A DNA stretch of 64,000 nucleotides from Luidia sarsii (GCA_949987565.1 OX465110.1:17338394-17402393), one strand, 5' to 3'; counted from the first letter of the stretch, positions 13,101-24,200 are shown. Numbers and translations: made by a program. The notes: generated by a model from the sequence alone, not told the origin.

Positions 13101-16100
13101 AGTGACCGGCATTGTACTGGCACAGTGCCGGTTCGACCGACCGGTACTGTACCGGCACAGTGCCGGTTCAACCGACCGGCATTCTAACGGCACAGTGCCG
13201 GTTCAACCGACCGGCATTCTAACGGCACAGTGCCGGTTCAACCGACCGGCATTGTACCGGCACAGTGCCGGTTCGACCGACCGGTACTGTACCGGCACTG
13301 CAGCGGTTAGACCGACGGGAATTGGACCGGCACATTGCCGTGCCAAAGTCGAAAAGGTCAGTGAGACAAGAAGAGTGGCAATCATTACGAAATCAAAATC
13401 AAATAAAAACATTTTGTACCTGTTCCCCACTATCGAAGACACGACCGAGACGCTGGTCGTGTTGGTACCCATAATATCGCTGATATACCGGTAGCGAACT
13501 CCGACCATGGTGACTACATCGGTAGCTGAAATAACGAAGTCATGGAAAGTAATGCATAAACCGTAGGGAACAAAAGAAACAGGAAAGGAATGTTTTCAAC
13601 AAAATAATGTATGTAAATATTGAAAAATCTGGGAATTGGTAAGTGTGTCTGTGTGTACGCTGCAATCACTGTCGTCACACCGTCTGCATAACCTCAAACT
13701 TTAGAGCTGCTTTTTTTCTCGAAAAGTGGTTTCCGTGACTGCGCGTTCTCTCGTCGCATTTCTCGAGTCGTAACTGTGGATTTCGGCAACGTAAAGAAAT
13801 AATGTTGATATCATTGGAAAGTTAATGATGTACTCTTTGCAGTGGTGGGAACAATTTTACTGACGAATGTCAGTGACAAAAATTGCAGATCTAAAAAAAG
13901 GAGAAATGCTGATGAAGCTGCTGTCACGATTAATGTTAGGCCCTTTTAAAGATTATCTTAAAGGGAAAAACACCCAGATTTTACCTTCAAATTCGACAGT
14001 CTCTAAGTAGGCTAGGGGCACGGCTATTCCTTCGTTCTGGTCAAACTCATAGATTATGTCTTTCTCCAGAAACTCAATCCATGGTTTCTTCTCTAGATTG
14101 TATTCTGAAGAAAAAAGCAACAATGCACAATCAGTACGTTGATGTGATATTACTACAGTGCCTAAGCCGGTTTAAGGACCTTTTTGATAGATAATCCTGG
14201 TTGAACGAACTCCAATTGAAGTAACAAATCAGATTAAGGGATGACCCTGATAGCTGATTAACCTTCAAGCTGGTTAAAATATCTTGATTAGGGCAACGAA
14301 AGCAGTTAAACGAATGACTTCATTGGATAATTCGGTGACAATGAAACAGAATACACGTGGGTATAGGGGAAGTTTAATTAACAGATGGGTCCAGTGTACA
14401 GACAGCTAGGATAGCCTCCCAAGTCTCAATAATCATCCAGATTTGATGGGACGATAAAAACAAACATAGTGTGTCTCCATTGGCAATCCTTACCGATGTT
14501 TTTGATGCTGGTGAACACTGCGCCCGGACTTTCCATGACGTTGGCCAATAGCACCGTCAGAACGTCGATCGCATTCGCCACGGCCGAGAAGGCGGGAAAA
14601 ACCTGATGGAATTCGCACAGCCAATACGGGCGGTTCAGACAAGTGCGCCCTCAAGAGTTTGCAACGCGTTGGCCAATCAGAATGCGTGAAATCTGTCCAC
14701 CCCATTGATCGCCATTATGGAGATCAATGGTCCATCCTCTCCAGACGTGCATTTATTGGGTCCACAGATTATAAACTCGATATAAACTCGAAGTGATAAA
14801 CACAAAAGTTACAAACTGCTTACTGACTGAAATAACCAAAAAACAAATCTCAAAATTTAGTGGGCCTGACATTGTGATCCTAGCAGGACCTTTCACAAAG
14901 GTTATAAACTCGTTAAACTCGTTATAAACTCTTGAGGGCGCACCATTGTGAATCGCCCTTATTATTAGAAGATCAATTTTCAGCGAATGTGGTTTGGTAA
15001 TGATGTTTTGGATTCCTTAAATAAACAATTGCAGGGTCGGGCGTTTCGATTATTGCATGATCTTTCTCTGATCCATAATCAGAATGCATTATGGGTTTCA
15101 TGGTTCACATTTGATCGATGTTCGGGGTAAAACAACTTTGTAGTCCGAACTGAACATGATTGAACCATTTGCCGCAATGGAAATGCCAGATTTAAAAAAA
15201 AAGTTAGGCCTACCCTTCGTATTTCCAGCCAGTCGTCGTGAAACGCAGTGTCGATGAGAGCATCATACAGTTCAATCACGTACTAAAGGTAAACAATAAA
15301 TAATATAACGTAATACCAGAGGCCAATTTCATAGATTTTTTCCTTTAGCATATTAAGTCATGATTCATCATAGGATCAGCTTGCCAACCAAAAACTTCAC
15401 TTTTGTTTCATGCTAAGTAAAAAACAGTGGACTCAAAAACAATTGAAATTATAGATTATCTTTAGCATTTTTAACAAGAAGAGAATCATTATCTCATTGT
15501 AAGGATAAGTCACTAGAGCGTAGCATGGTGTGATATGCAGAGTAATGTGCAGTGGTGCATGCGCAAGGGTGTGTTTATAAGTCGTGGAATACAATTGAAA
15601 TCACATCGCCATGTAGTTTGTAATTCTGTTCTCGCAAGACTTTTCGTGCTAAGACGATTTTCACGCTTAAGACCTGCACCGCAATTACACCGAATGCACA
15701 AATGGTGCATCACGCTTCTTTTTGCAGATGCGGTTCATTTTTCTCTCGATTGGCAGAAGCATTCGACCAGTGATTGTTCCCTTGCTTTGAAAGTGCCGAA
15801 CGGATTTCATATAATAATCTCTATCGGACGATCGTCCGCGGAACAGAACAATAAAAATCACCGGGGAGGCGGCCCCGAGTCTCACCGTGACGACGCCGTG
15901 GAGTTCGCCGTGCTCCCCGCTCTCCTCGCCCACGAAGAGCTCCTCGGCCAGCCGCTGGGCGTACAGGTGCGTGCAGAGCACCTCGCGCGGGCCCAGGCTC
16001 GAGCTGTTGCGGCCCAGCAGGTCCAGCATGGCCGACATGGTGCGGATGGCCTGGTCGAAGCCCTGGAACACCAGCCACTTCTCGGGGCTCAGAATGAACG

Positions 16101-19100
16101 TGTCGTTGAAGTAGATGTAAAACAGGTCGTCCTGTGGTCAAACGGAGCAACGATCGAGGCCAGTGAGACTCGATTCCAGTCTTCCGAGTTTTGATTCCCC
16201 GATAATTATTACCACACACCCCCCAAAAAGAATGTTTTTTGCTTTAATTAACGAATACAAAGCATGTAGGAAGATTGCGGTGACACCGTGTAAGCCTATA
16301 ATCATCTCCTAAGAGAAGGAGTACGGCTCTGAAAAGAATCGGTACTGACGATAGTCGATAGTCTCGACAGTCGATAGTGTCGATAGTCTCCCGACGACGG
16401 GCAGAGTACGCACTACCCGAAACGTTGAGTTACCGAGCCACACTCCTTCTCTTAGGAGTTTTCATTGCCAATTTTTCCTCTTTTTTTTTCTTCAAAACTC
16501 CCAGTCAGTGTTTTCTTTGTTTATTGGACAAAACATTCTAACTTATTCGGCGACAAGCACAATATTCATAAAGTTAATACAAAAAAAACTGTACCAAACT
16601 GCTCACTGAATAAAATAAAAGTCTCAAAAGTTAGAGGGCCTGACTTTTCGATCCTAGCAGGACCGTCCTCAAAGGCAAAGGTCCTGCTAGGATCGAAACG
16701 TCAGGCCCTCTAACTTTTAAGATAGAAATTAATAATCTTCATTTCTTTGTTTCTCGTCCATATGAAGACGACACACTATCCACTGATCACATCGGACTCG
16801 GTTTCGCCCGAAGACCCCGAAAATGATTTCGCCACCACCGGTTTCTCGAGAAATCCGACGAAGATAAAACAAAACAAAATACTCCACCACCCACCTCGAG
16901 CTGCAGATGGCCGTAGGTGGCCACAAACTCGGTCAGGCTGGCGTTGAAGGACTGCGAGGATTCCTCCATCAGGGTCCGGAGTCGTAGCTCCCTCTTGCTG
17001 GGGCCCAGGACCGGGCCGGGGCCGCTGCTGCTACTTGAGTTGCCGCCGTCGCCCGAGCCGTTCCCTCCCATGGACCCCGGCCCGGGCTCCACCGTGTTGC
17101 TGGCGTTCATCGGCGTGCCGGCCGTGGGCACTTGCCCGTGGACGCCAGGAGGAACCAAGCCTGAAAAACGATTCGCAACATCGGTATAATGTACGGAGCT
17201 CTTAAAGATAAGTATTATTCCTTTTTTATAGATATAATTCGTCTTTTCTTCAAGAGGTATGCAACATTGTTAATATTTAATTTTTTTAATGAATTTACGC
17301 ATAGGCCGTTTTCGGAATGAAGGTTTAGGCTCAATCTTCGGCTTTGGTCGTATTTCTCTTACTCGTTATAATAACTATCACAGGCATCTAAAAACAAGCG
17401 ATTGGCCCAAATTAATTCTTGGTTTTCACTCTGTACCTATGAAGCCAACAAAATTCGGAAACAAACCATGACCTGGATTTTCAGGTTTTGTCAGACGGAG
17501 ACGAAACCTGAGCCCGAGTCTAAGCCTTCATTTCGAAAACGGCCATAGTCTACGGTAAAAAGGCGGTATGAAGCTGGTAATGTACGGAAACCTTAAAGAA
17601 CAATTTTTTTTTCCAATTTAGGGGTTTTATTTTGTTGTACACTTTTCTTAAATTTCGAAATGTGGCAGTCTGAGTGGTAGTATCGTTCCTTCAGAGTACG
17701 TTGATAAAGGAGAGCGGGAGATATTGGTACATGTAGGCCTACAGTATTAGCTTACGCATTCCAAAAAAGAGACATGACTTTTTGGTTACATAATTATTTT
17801 GATTTCGTCAGAAAGAGCCACACAGGCTCCGCCTCAAGAGAGATGTGTTACGTGGCGTCACCGCAATACATTGTCTAGATTTTCCTTCGACCAAACTCAC
17901 CGGGCATAAGATGGAAGCAGACCACAGCCAAAACCAAGTAGGAAATCTGAAAAGGAAAGGGAATGAATCAAAGCGGTCAAGGAAAACTCAATTCCACTCC
18001 ACTCGACGAGGTTGGTGGCAGCGGTATAATAGTACAGAAAGCCGTTCAATGAGGGTTTGCCCTGCTCGATGTAATAAGCACTTAGTGCCCAGTGCTTTGC
18101 CCGATGCCTGATGAAAAAAATCAGGCCGGGTTCGAACCCGCGACTCCTGCTTTCTAGTGCAGACGTCATAAACATTTGACCACCGAGCTGGTCGAGGTCG
18201 TGTGGCGGTTTGAGTGGGACCTTTCTCAAAGGCCCATTAAATCTCCACAATTAGATCTAAGTGTTAGGATTATTCTGATACACTCCTCGTCACAGTTGGC
18301 ATATCGTGTTCAAAACCATTCAATTCAAAAAGGGGATTTTGTCATAATTATTGTGATTATATCTCATTGATAATACTATTTTCCATCATATTTTTTTACA
18401 AAGTTACAACAATTGGTTGTTTGCATCTGAATGAAAGCGGGGGTGTTATCCCTGGAGATATACAGCAGTTAATGGTTGAATTGCTTCTGACTGGCGCCCC
18501 CACCCCGGCAAAGACTAGTTGACTATTTGGGAAGGTCACCATCTAAGGGCTGGGTAGCTCAGATGGAAGAGCACTGGTACACAAAACCAGAGGCCCCGGG
18601 TTCAAGTCCCGATTCAGTCAAAGGTTTCTTTGAAAATTATTGTTTTTTGAATATGACTGTCCAATCCTGGCTTGATCTCTCTCAGAGGAAAAAAGAACAA
18701 CAATAGAACAACAACAACAAAAATTAGCCCTTAGATTACAGGGTTTTTTTTCAATCACGTTTTAACCAGTCCTTATTCCAATAGGCCCCTAGTCGTGTAA
18801 ATAGTGCATGAATTTTATGCAAAAATGTTGCAAATTTATTACTGACTAAAAATGACCGACAATGCAAACATCAAATAATTTAGGAGGGCCTGACGTCTCG
18901 ATCCTAAAAGGACCTTTCTCAAGAAGAAGCTAAGAAAAAGAAGAAGAAGAAGAAGAAGAAGAAGACAAAGAAGAAGAAGAAGAAGAAGAAGAAGACGACT
19001 TTTTTTACTTTTCAAAGGAAAACTTTATTTTCCAAATGAAACACAAAATACAGTTGACAAATATATACAAGAACAAATAATATAAAATAAAAAATGGGAA

Positions 19101-19150
19101 AAACAAAAAGAAGAAGAAGAAGAAGTTGTAATGTCGCTTACCACGCTCAT
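3426..19150 (-). CDS. Adhesion G-protein-coupled receptor (GAIN/GPS + 7TM), 23 exons, 974 aa
   Basis: Coding exons in order: 19150-19142, 17946-17901, 17160-16895, 16131-15886, 15282-15214, 14602-14494, 14104-13985, 13525-13420, 12824-12710, 12552-12503, 11912-11780, 11022-10919, 10059-9957, 9300-9150, 8009-7943, 7441-7372, 7060-6963, 6463-6343, 5990-5949, 5643-5572, 5202-5163, 4730-4651, 4133-3426. The lengths total 2925 nt and phase is kept at every junction. Residues 1-19 form a signal peptide (MSVISYLVLAVVCFHLMPG). Residues 20-423 form a sequon-rich GAIN region ending in a GPS with paired Cys/Trp and a CNHTT cleavage site. Seven hydrophobic segments follow, with the family's TM3 Cys (495), a CWL motif in extracellular loop 2 (566-568) and a QGL...LNSE TM7 end (661-675). 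The family senses adhesion or mechanical cues through a tethered agonist. No extra adhesion domain is visible, so the subfamily and ligand are unassigned. The first exon is the least certain: an in-frame ATG at 19195 is an alternative start. Confidence 0.9.
3430..3600. repeat. 12-bp coding minisatellite (GTAGTTGTCGTC)n
   Basis: Tandem copies of GTAGTTGTCGTC with 6-bp and 9-bp variants are visible. The array keeps the minus-strand reading frame and encodes the YDDN repeats of the adhesion GPCR tail. Copy number is likely to vary between individuals. Confidence 0.9.
5330..5523 (-). mobile_element. tRNA-derived SINE, family 1
   Basis: Minus-strand reading gives a tRNA-like body with TAGCTCAGATGG (A box) and GGTTGAAGTCCCGGTC (B box), ending in AGTCAAAG. 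It is preceded by the family module CCCCGGCAAAGACTAGTTGA. It lies in an intron of the adhesion GPCR between exons 20 and 21. Confidence 0.8.
5695..5860. mobile_element. Short palindromic MITE with ~36-bp terminal inverted repeats
   Basis: The left end TGTTGTTACGGCAGTCGTCC and the right end GGACGACAGGCGTAACAACA are near-perfect inverted copies, continuing inward through the shared GTGTGGTTCCCTGACT. No transposase is encoded. It sits in the intron between GPCR exons 19 and 20. Confidence 0.75.
6090..6265 (-). mobile_element. tRNA-derived SINE, family 2
   Basis: It matches the copy at 330-545: CAATGAGGGTTTGCCCTGCT, an A-rich spacer, then a tRNA-like body with a B-box-like GGAATCGAACCC. It lies in the GPCR intron between exons 18 and 19. 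Confidence 0.75.
6476..6620. repeat. (GACA)n/(GGCA)n tetranucleotide microsatellite
   Basis: A run of GACAGACA and GGCAGGCA/GGAAGGCA units is seen directly upstream of the acceptor of GPCR exon 18, which begins at 6463. The Gln/Thr/Asp-rich reading frames over it are by-products of the repeat. Confidence 0.9.
8838..9085. mobile_element. MITE with GGGCCCTTTCCCAAAACC termini
   Basis: The left end GGGCCCTTTCCCAAAACCGG is followed by GCTTAGGCTAAAGCTCCGTC. The right end CCTGGTTTTGGAAAAAGGGT is its inverted copy. Related single ends occur near 30350-30395 and 62225-62272. It sits in the GPCR intron between exons 14 and 15. Confidence 0.55.
10437..10830. mobile_element. MITE with GGGCGATTCACAATRGTGCG inverted ends
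   Basis: The left arm AGGGCGATTCACAATAGTGC continues through CCTCAAGAGTTTGCAATGCG and TTGGCCAATCACAATGCG. The right arm carries the same blocks inverted. A second copy lies at about 14625-14960. Neither encodes a protein. This copy is in the intron between GPCR exons 12 and 13. Confidence 0.75.
11780..12552 (-). other. GPS autoproteolysis motif and tethered agonist (two exons of the adhesion GPCR)
   Basis: The exons at 12552-12503 and 11912-11780 join in phase. They give C371-A-Y-W-D, then W386, G390-C391, and C405-A-C407-N-H409-T410-T411. This is the Cys/Trp scaffold of a GPCR proteolysis site. By family knowledge, cleavage would fall between T410 and T411. The new N-terminus, TNFGLLVLD, fits the Stachel pattern TxFAVLM. 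That the receptor really self-cleaves is an inference, because HTT is less common than HLS or HLT. Confidence 0.85.
11939..12295. mobile_element. Nested MITEs: GGCCG-ended element containing a GCGGTGACACC element
   Basis: The left end GGCCGTTTACGAAATGAAGG and a right part with CAGACGGAGAGGAAGCCTGA match the intact element at 17304-17544. That relative lacks the internal block from about 12124 to 12245, which begins GGAGGGTTTGCGGTGACGCC. The block is therefore a later insertion of a different element family. Confidence 0.65.
12905..13345. repeat. 35-bp palindrome-rich minisatellite
   Basis: Roughly ten tandem copies of a 35-bp unit are seen, containing CCGGCACAGTGCCGG and TTCGACCGACCGG. Each unit contains a perfect hairpin (GGCACAGTGCC). 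It lies in the GPCR intron between exons 8 and 9. The Arg/Pro/Thr-rich reading frames over it are artefacts. Confidence 0.9.
14625..14960. mobile_element. MITE, second copy of the GGGCGATTCACAATRGTGCG family
   Basis: The left end near GGGCGGTTCAGACAAGTGCG continues with CCTCAAGAGTTTGCAACGCG. The right end has GAGGGCGCACCATTGTGAAT. It starts only some 25 bp upstream (in transcript sense) of the acceptor of GPCR exon 6, which begins at 14602. Confidence 0.6.
16266..16465. mobile_element. GCGGTGACACC-type foldback element
   Basis: It carries GATTGCGGTGACACCGTGTA, CTCCTAAGAGAAGGAGTACG, and the inverted CACACTCCTTCTCTTAGGAG. The middle contains a GTCGATAGTCTCGACAGTCG tandem stretch. The same family is seen at 12124-12245, 21658-21960, 26818-27010, 34655-34735, 62314-62405 and 63600-63680. 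Confidence 0.65.
17304..17544. mobile_element. Intact MITE, 241 bp, GGCCGTTTTCGGAATGAAGG ends
   Basis: The left end GGCCGTTTTCGGAATGAAGG and the right end CCTTCATTTCGAAAACGGCC are inverted copies. Both flanks read ATA, a possible 3-bp target duplication. No protein is encoded. It lies in the intron between GPCR exons 2 and 3. A partial relative is at 7625-7675. Confidence 0.75.
17990..18210 (-). mobile_element. tRNA-derived SINE, family 2
   Basis: This is a well preserved copy: CAATGAGGGTTTGCCCTGCT, then TTAGTGCCCAGTGCTTTGCC, an A-run, CGGGTTCGAACCCGCGACTC (the inverted B box) and a tRNA-like end with GAGCTGGTCGAGGTCGTGTG. It lies in the GPCR intron between exons 1 and 2. Confidence 0.8.
18463..18645 (+). 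mobile_element. tRNA-derived SINE, family 1
   Basis: A well preserved copy. The 5' module has CCACCCCGGCAAAGACTAGT. The tRNA-like body has GGGTAGCTCAGATGG (A box) and GGGTTCAAGTCCCGATTCAG (B box). Its acceptor stem does not pair as in a functional tRNA, and many copies exist, so it is a SINE rather than a tRNA gene. Confidence 0.8.
18921..18996. repeat. (GAA)n microsatellite
   Basis: A run of AAG/GAA triplets with one interruption. A shorter run lies at 19108-19126. Confidence 0.9.
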
Positions 19151-21283
19151 CAAGCCATTGTGACGGGGTCCGACTGAACAAAGATGCTGACCCATAGTCT
19201 GGGAGAGTCGGCACAAATCGAGAAAATACTTCTCCGACCTCCCAGTGAGCTGGAGATGATACCCCCCTCACGTATTCCTCATCGTCAGCCACATAGTTAA
19301 TTAAAAAAAATGAAAGAAAGCCACCAATTCAAGCAAATCCCAGCTTTCCGGGCTAAAATTAGACAGGGAGACGGCGAAACGGGCTCGCAACCAACATGGC
19401 GACCGACCCCTCTAGTACGCTCGTGTAATAGCGATATAGAGTTTCAAAAGATGCTATCGATTTCTGGAGATATTTTTGCTTGTGTACGTACCTCCGTTGC
19501 CACAACCCAATGGGGCTGCGTTACATGAACAACCGCCCCGTGAAAGAGCTCTTCTGCTTAATCCGTACCGATCTATATGGATTAAACCGGCACTGAAAAA
19601 CGGCGAAGGTCGACTGGGTCGATTACCAATTACCAATTCATGAGTTTCTTTACTTATAGGACTGTACAGAATAGAAATGTCGCTAAACGGCTCCGGTGTT
19701 CACTACGGGCGAGAGGGCCCGGCTGTGGCTGGGTCTTTGGCTAGCAAGTCATTTTGGTACTCAAAAGTTTTGATCATGCAAAGTATCTTGGCCAAGCGCC
19801 AGTCTTTCTGCAAGTGGTGTTTTGCATGAAGCAGCTGAATAGATCGCAGCTGGGCCCTCTGGTGCTCTGGAAATGGGTTTGACGATGGACTGATCCGTAG
19901 AGTAAACTCGACGATTGAAAACAAGATGTAATTCAATGAGGGTTTGCCTTACTGAACGGAATAAACACTGCGTGCTAATTAGTTGAATTGCCTACTGAAT
20001 AAAACAAATACAGGCAGCTCGGAAAGGATGGCGTGAAAAAAGATGGTTTTAAACATGATTCAGAGAACCAATATTAAGCTTGAATCCTTTTTTTTTTACA
20101 ATGTAATACAATCACACAGAATGATAAAAAAATCCACACAATTAATATGAGGGGGAGTCTTCTCATAGAAAATAGAGCATGTGTGATTTAAGTTTATTCA
20201 TAATTCTAACGTCATAATATTATGAATGGTGGTGGCCCATTCGTTTGCGAATGTAAACGATTTATTTTATGAAGTTGACGAAAAGGAAACACAGTTTGCT
20301 GGCTGGGCCAAATTTGCACAGAATCTCCTTGTAAAAACAGAACGGATTTTAATGATGCAGCACACCAATTCCAACCAAGATGGCTCCGCCGAGCTGATTA
20401 TCACAAAGTGTTAATAAGGAGTCTTTGTAGTCTAATAATTTGATACATTGTAGAATATGTGAAGCTTAAGACAACATGGGGTTCACTCTTCAATTTGGTA
20501 TGTAATTTGGACCATATCTGGCATTAAATGTGGCCCTATTTGGCAGTAGAAGTGGGAGGGGTCCATATCAAAACCCTTGCAAAATTTGGCTTGGACGGCT
20601 ACACATTTTGGGGGTGTTTTTTTCTGGGGGTAATCAGCAAAAAATCTAATCTGCTAAGGGCACTAAAATTGAAAAGAATCTGAGAGATGAAGGTCCAAGC
20701 TAAAAATAATTGTCAGTATAGCTACAAGAACTGAGAGACATTTGGGTGTGGGATAATTGTCTTTGAAAGTGAGTGTTTTGTACAGTGTTCAATGGGAGCT
20801 CGAGTTAGTGTTCAGCACCCAATAACGAATATCATGGAGCGCGCCCTCTTTCGTTCAATGAGGAGAACTTTAGACTGTTCCATTATTAACGGGTTGCCCT
20901 CTTTCTTTTTTTCGTACTTAAAACTTACTTTGCATATAAATAATCCATCACATGATCCAGAAAATGATTAAATATATTCTTGACGTAAGTTATAGATTAT
21001 CATATGTTGGTTCTTGTTTTGATAAGTTTTTATTTACGCTTGTAGATAAAGAGCATTGAAAGTTTTGTACCCTATTTGTAAATGGAACACTTTTTCTTTG
21101 GCACCTCAATGTGTACGGAAGTGATATGGAGCGTCGATGACAATGCCATGGCACGGATTTGCTCATTCGATCAGGCCGAGATTGCAGGACCACCGGCCGC
21201 AGTAAATAGACGATGTCCTTTCAATGAAAACCCCGGATTTATAATAGAATATCTGCATTTCTGACACAGAAATCGTTGGGACC
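19151..21283. other. Intergenic region between divergent GPCR and POGLUT2/3 genes
   Basis: The two genes point away from each other across about 2.1 kb, so both promoters should lie here unless non-coding 5' exons exist. No TATA box or other core element was identified with confidence. The stretch holds a SINE fragment at 19930-20010 and a roughly 435-bp repeat at 20390-20825 that recurs inverted at 37338-37810. Confidence 0.6.
20390..20825 (+). repeat. Dispersed repeat with an inverted copy at 37338-37810
   Basis: Shared blocks include GAGCTGATTATCA, GGTATGTAATTTGGACCATA, AAAGAATCTGAGAGATGAAG and GTACAGTGTTCAATGGGAGC. The other copy carries them in reverse complement. The 62-codon reading frame at 20226-20414 overlaps it and has no supported function. 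Confidence 0.7.
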
Positions 21284-24200
21284 ATGTTCGGAATTCAGAG
21301 GACGGTTTTGGTGACTTTTCTCTGCTGCGTGCTGGCCTGCTGCGCCGTGAAGGACGTGATCACGGGGTACGACAGGGAGAGGGTCGTGTGCCCGCTCAAG
21401 AGCTACATCCACGGCCCGGGACTGCGGGCCAACTTCAACGTGCCGGCACGCTTCTTCTTCATCCAGGCCGTGGACTTCGAGAACAACAGGTGGGTCTTCT
21501 CTTCCGGACACGACAGAACCGGCGAACAGATTAACCACGCACAATCTTCCGACCGTGTACAGTTTAAGGATAGCACTTGAACTTTGATTAACGATTAACA
21601 AACTTGCACTAAAAAGGGACAACTATTGAACTAAAAGTTTAAAACTAAAAGAATATAGGAAGGTTTGCGGTGACACCATGTACTATTACTTAGTATTACT
21701 AGTCTGAGTATCTTGGACCCGACAAGTCACCCTTTTTTTATCAAATTTTGAAATTTTTAGGGTTGGGTCACTCAGGTGACAGTCACCCGACCCTCAAAAT
21801 TTCAAAATTCGATAAAAAAAAGGGTGATTTGTCGGGTCCAGGTTACTCAGACTAACCATGTATAACTAGGTCATAGGTGTGGTTCTGAAATGAACCTGAG
21901 TGGTAACTCGACGTTTCGACCAGTAATTTTATGCTCTGGCCGTCATCAGGAGAATGCCTAGGACTCGATGGTGGATCAGCTTTAGTTATAGGCCTATGCC
22001 GTTGATCGCTGAGGCGGGAAGGCAGGAAAGATAATCCTCTGGGGAGGATAATCCTAAGGGCCCTTTAAAACTAAATAAAAGTAAAAGTAAAACTAAGCAC
22101 TTAAACATTAACTTCAACTTTGTTGAAGAAAAGTCTCAATAGTAAACTGAAGTTTAATGTGGAGGAACCTTCCAATTCCCCTACATTAATATTAACCCTG
22201 TATACAGGGGTTAATATTAGACAACAGCAATGACCAATTCATCTGTGTTTCTGCCAAAGCTCAGGCTTTCCTCTTTCCAAATGGGTTGTTCAAGTGTGCT
22301 AGGATCGAAACGTCAGGCCCTCTAACTTTTGAGATTTATGTATTGCAGGTCATTGTACTTTTGCAGTTTTACTTTTAGTCAGTGAGCAGTTTGCAAGATT
22401 TTTTTTGGTATAATTTACTACATTATCTTCACATTATTTATTATTTGCCAGGTTATAATCACCTAGCAAAGGCACTCTTCCCACATTTTACACAAACGCT
22501 GTTCTTCTGGTCCCTTCAAGTCCAAGGCCAATTGATGATGTTTAAATGCATATTCATGTACTGTACATGTATACTCTCTATCAGAGTAAAGAGTGTTCAT
22601 GCATGCATTTGCATAGCATCAACGGGAACGACCCCCCAGGAAGAATGCCGTCTAAATCTAATGGGGAAGTTATATTTACCCGGCAACGGCATTCGGGTGA
22701 AGATACACTTCCTTATTATTTCAAATGTTGCTGACTTAAAATTTCAATGCCCAACATTTAAATCTCAACAATTTCAATTCAAGAGGGCTGGGCGTTTCGA
22801 TTGTAGCAAGACCTTTCTCGACGGTAGTTGCGGTATCCGTAACCCTCAATCCTCCCGAGGGTCGCAAATCTCCTAAGAGGGGGAACGAGTCAAAAAGAGA
22901 AATTGCAAGGTGTTAATCATTCCCCCCTTTGAATGTTACTTTGAAAGGCCATGCGGTTGAATTATCCAAAGATGCTTCATCCGCATTTTCTTCCGGCTCA
23001 GACGGACAGTATCACTGTGTTGACCAAGTGATTCTATGCCCGGTACACCCATATCTAAGGCCAAGTAAAAGAAATTATTAGTTTCTCAACCTAACATTTT
23101 GAAAAAAGTAGGATGCGGGGACTCTAAAAAAAGAAACTTGTCCGTGCCTTTTACAATTTAACAAGTTTTTCCCCCTAAAGACGGGTAGTCCAATTTCCAG
23201 TTGTTTTAAAGTATGGTACGTTCAAGGTTCAATGGCTGGAAACAGCGAAAATCAATCAAAATTGAGTCTTGTTCAATAAGGCTTTTAATTAATGTTTCTT
23301 TACTCATTTAAGGACACAGCAAAATGTTGTAATCACTGTCGTTTTTAATCTTAAATTGTAGATTTTACTTTAGTTGTAAATTTTAATGGTTATGCACTGC
23401 ATTTACATGTAGTTTACTAACAAATTGTAATATTAGTAATAATGTTATGTGCATCAGAACGTACATGTAGATTGTGTATTTTGCACAATACTGTATATCT
23501 AGGCCTAATTATTACAGAGCCAAATGCTAGCGGGTGTCTCTGTGTACAAGGCCGTGTTCTACATGCTGATGTGTGTGCACAGGAAATTGGCCTGCCGGTA
23601 TCTGAGTCATGCGATAGGCTAAGTGCTGATCCGATGTACTTTTTTCCCCTATCTGTCTCTTTCCCAAACGACCTTCAGCGAGCTGTCTAGACAAGAAGTC
23701 TTTCACTGCCAAACAAAAGCTTGTTATTGTCCGGTTTTATGGAACAGAATGTGGCTAAATAAAGGCCCTCTGTTTTTCATGGCCTTATACTTAACTTAGA
23801 ATTGTTAAGATTCATGTTACTCCTGAGTCCTGACTCAGGAAAAAAGAGCTCTGTAAAGACTAAAGAGCTGTACTGTAGGCTGTAGTTCTAGAGAGCTGTA
23901 GCTCTTACTTACTAGAGATAGAGAGCTACAGCTCTAGAGAGCTGTAGCTCCAGAGAGCTGTTGCTATCTTTTATCTAGAGAGAGTCTGCATTTCTTTTTG
24001 CTTCATCAAATGTGTACAGAACATCAGGGGTTGAATTATTTGGAGAAAAGTACTGAACAACAGGCCTAGTCTAGACTCTATAGTCTGACGAATCTTACTA
24101 CATCTGAGTAACCTGACATCCCTGAACTGCTTCATACTGTTTTCTATGCTGTAAATGAGTTCGAAGCTTGCAATTTTAATCAGACATATCAGATTTTTAT

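Noticed and set aside
13029..13345. CRISPR-like array (regular 35-bp repeats)
   Set aside because: Units are tandem with no unique spacers and lie in an animal intron, so it is a minisatellite.
12864..13494. Overlapping open frames in the 35-bp repeat
   Set aside because: Repeat-driven; frames are open on both strands and have no domain.
18541..18620. Functional tRNA gene
   Set aside because: A and B boxes are present, but the acceptor stem does not pair properly and several similar copies with the same 5' module exist, so it is a SINE.
20226..20414. 62-codon frame starting MVVAHSFANVNDLFYEV
   Set aside because: It overlaps a dispersed repeat and has no recognisable domain or splice partner.
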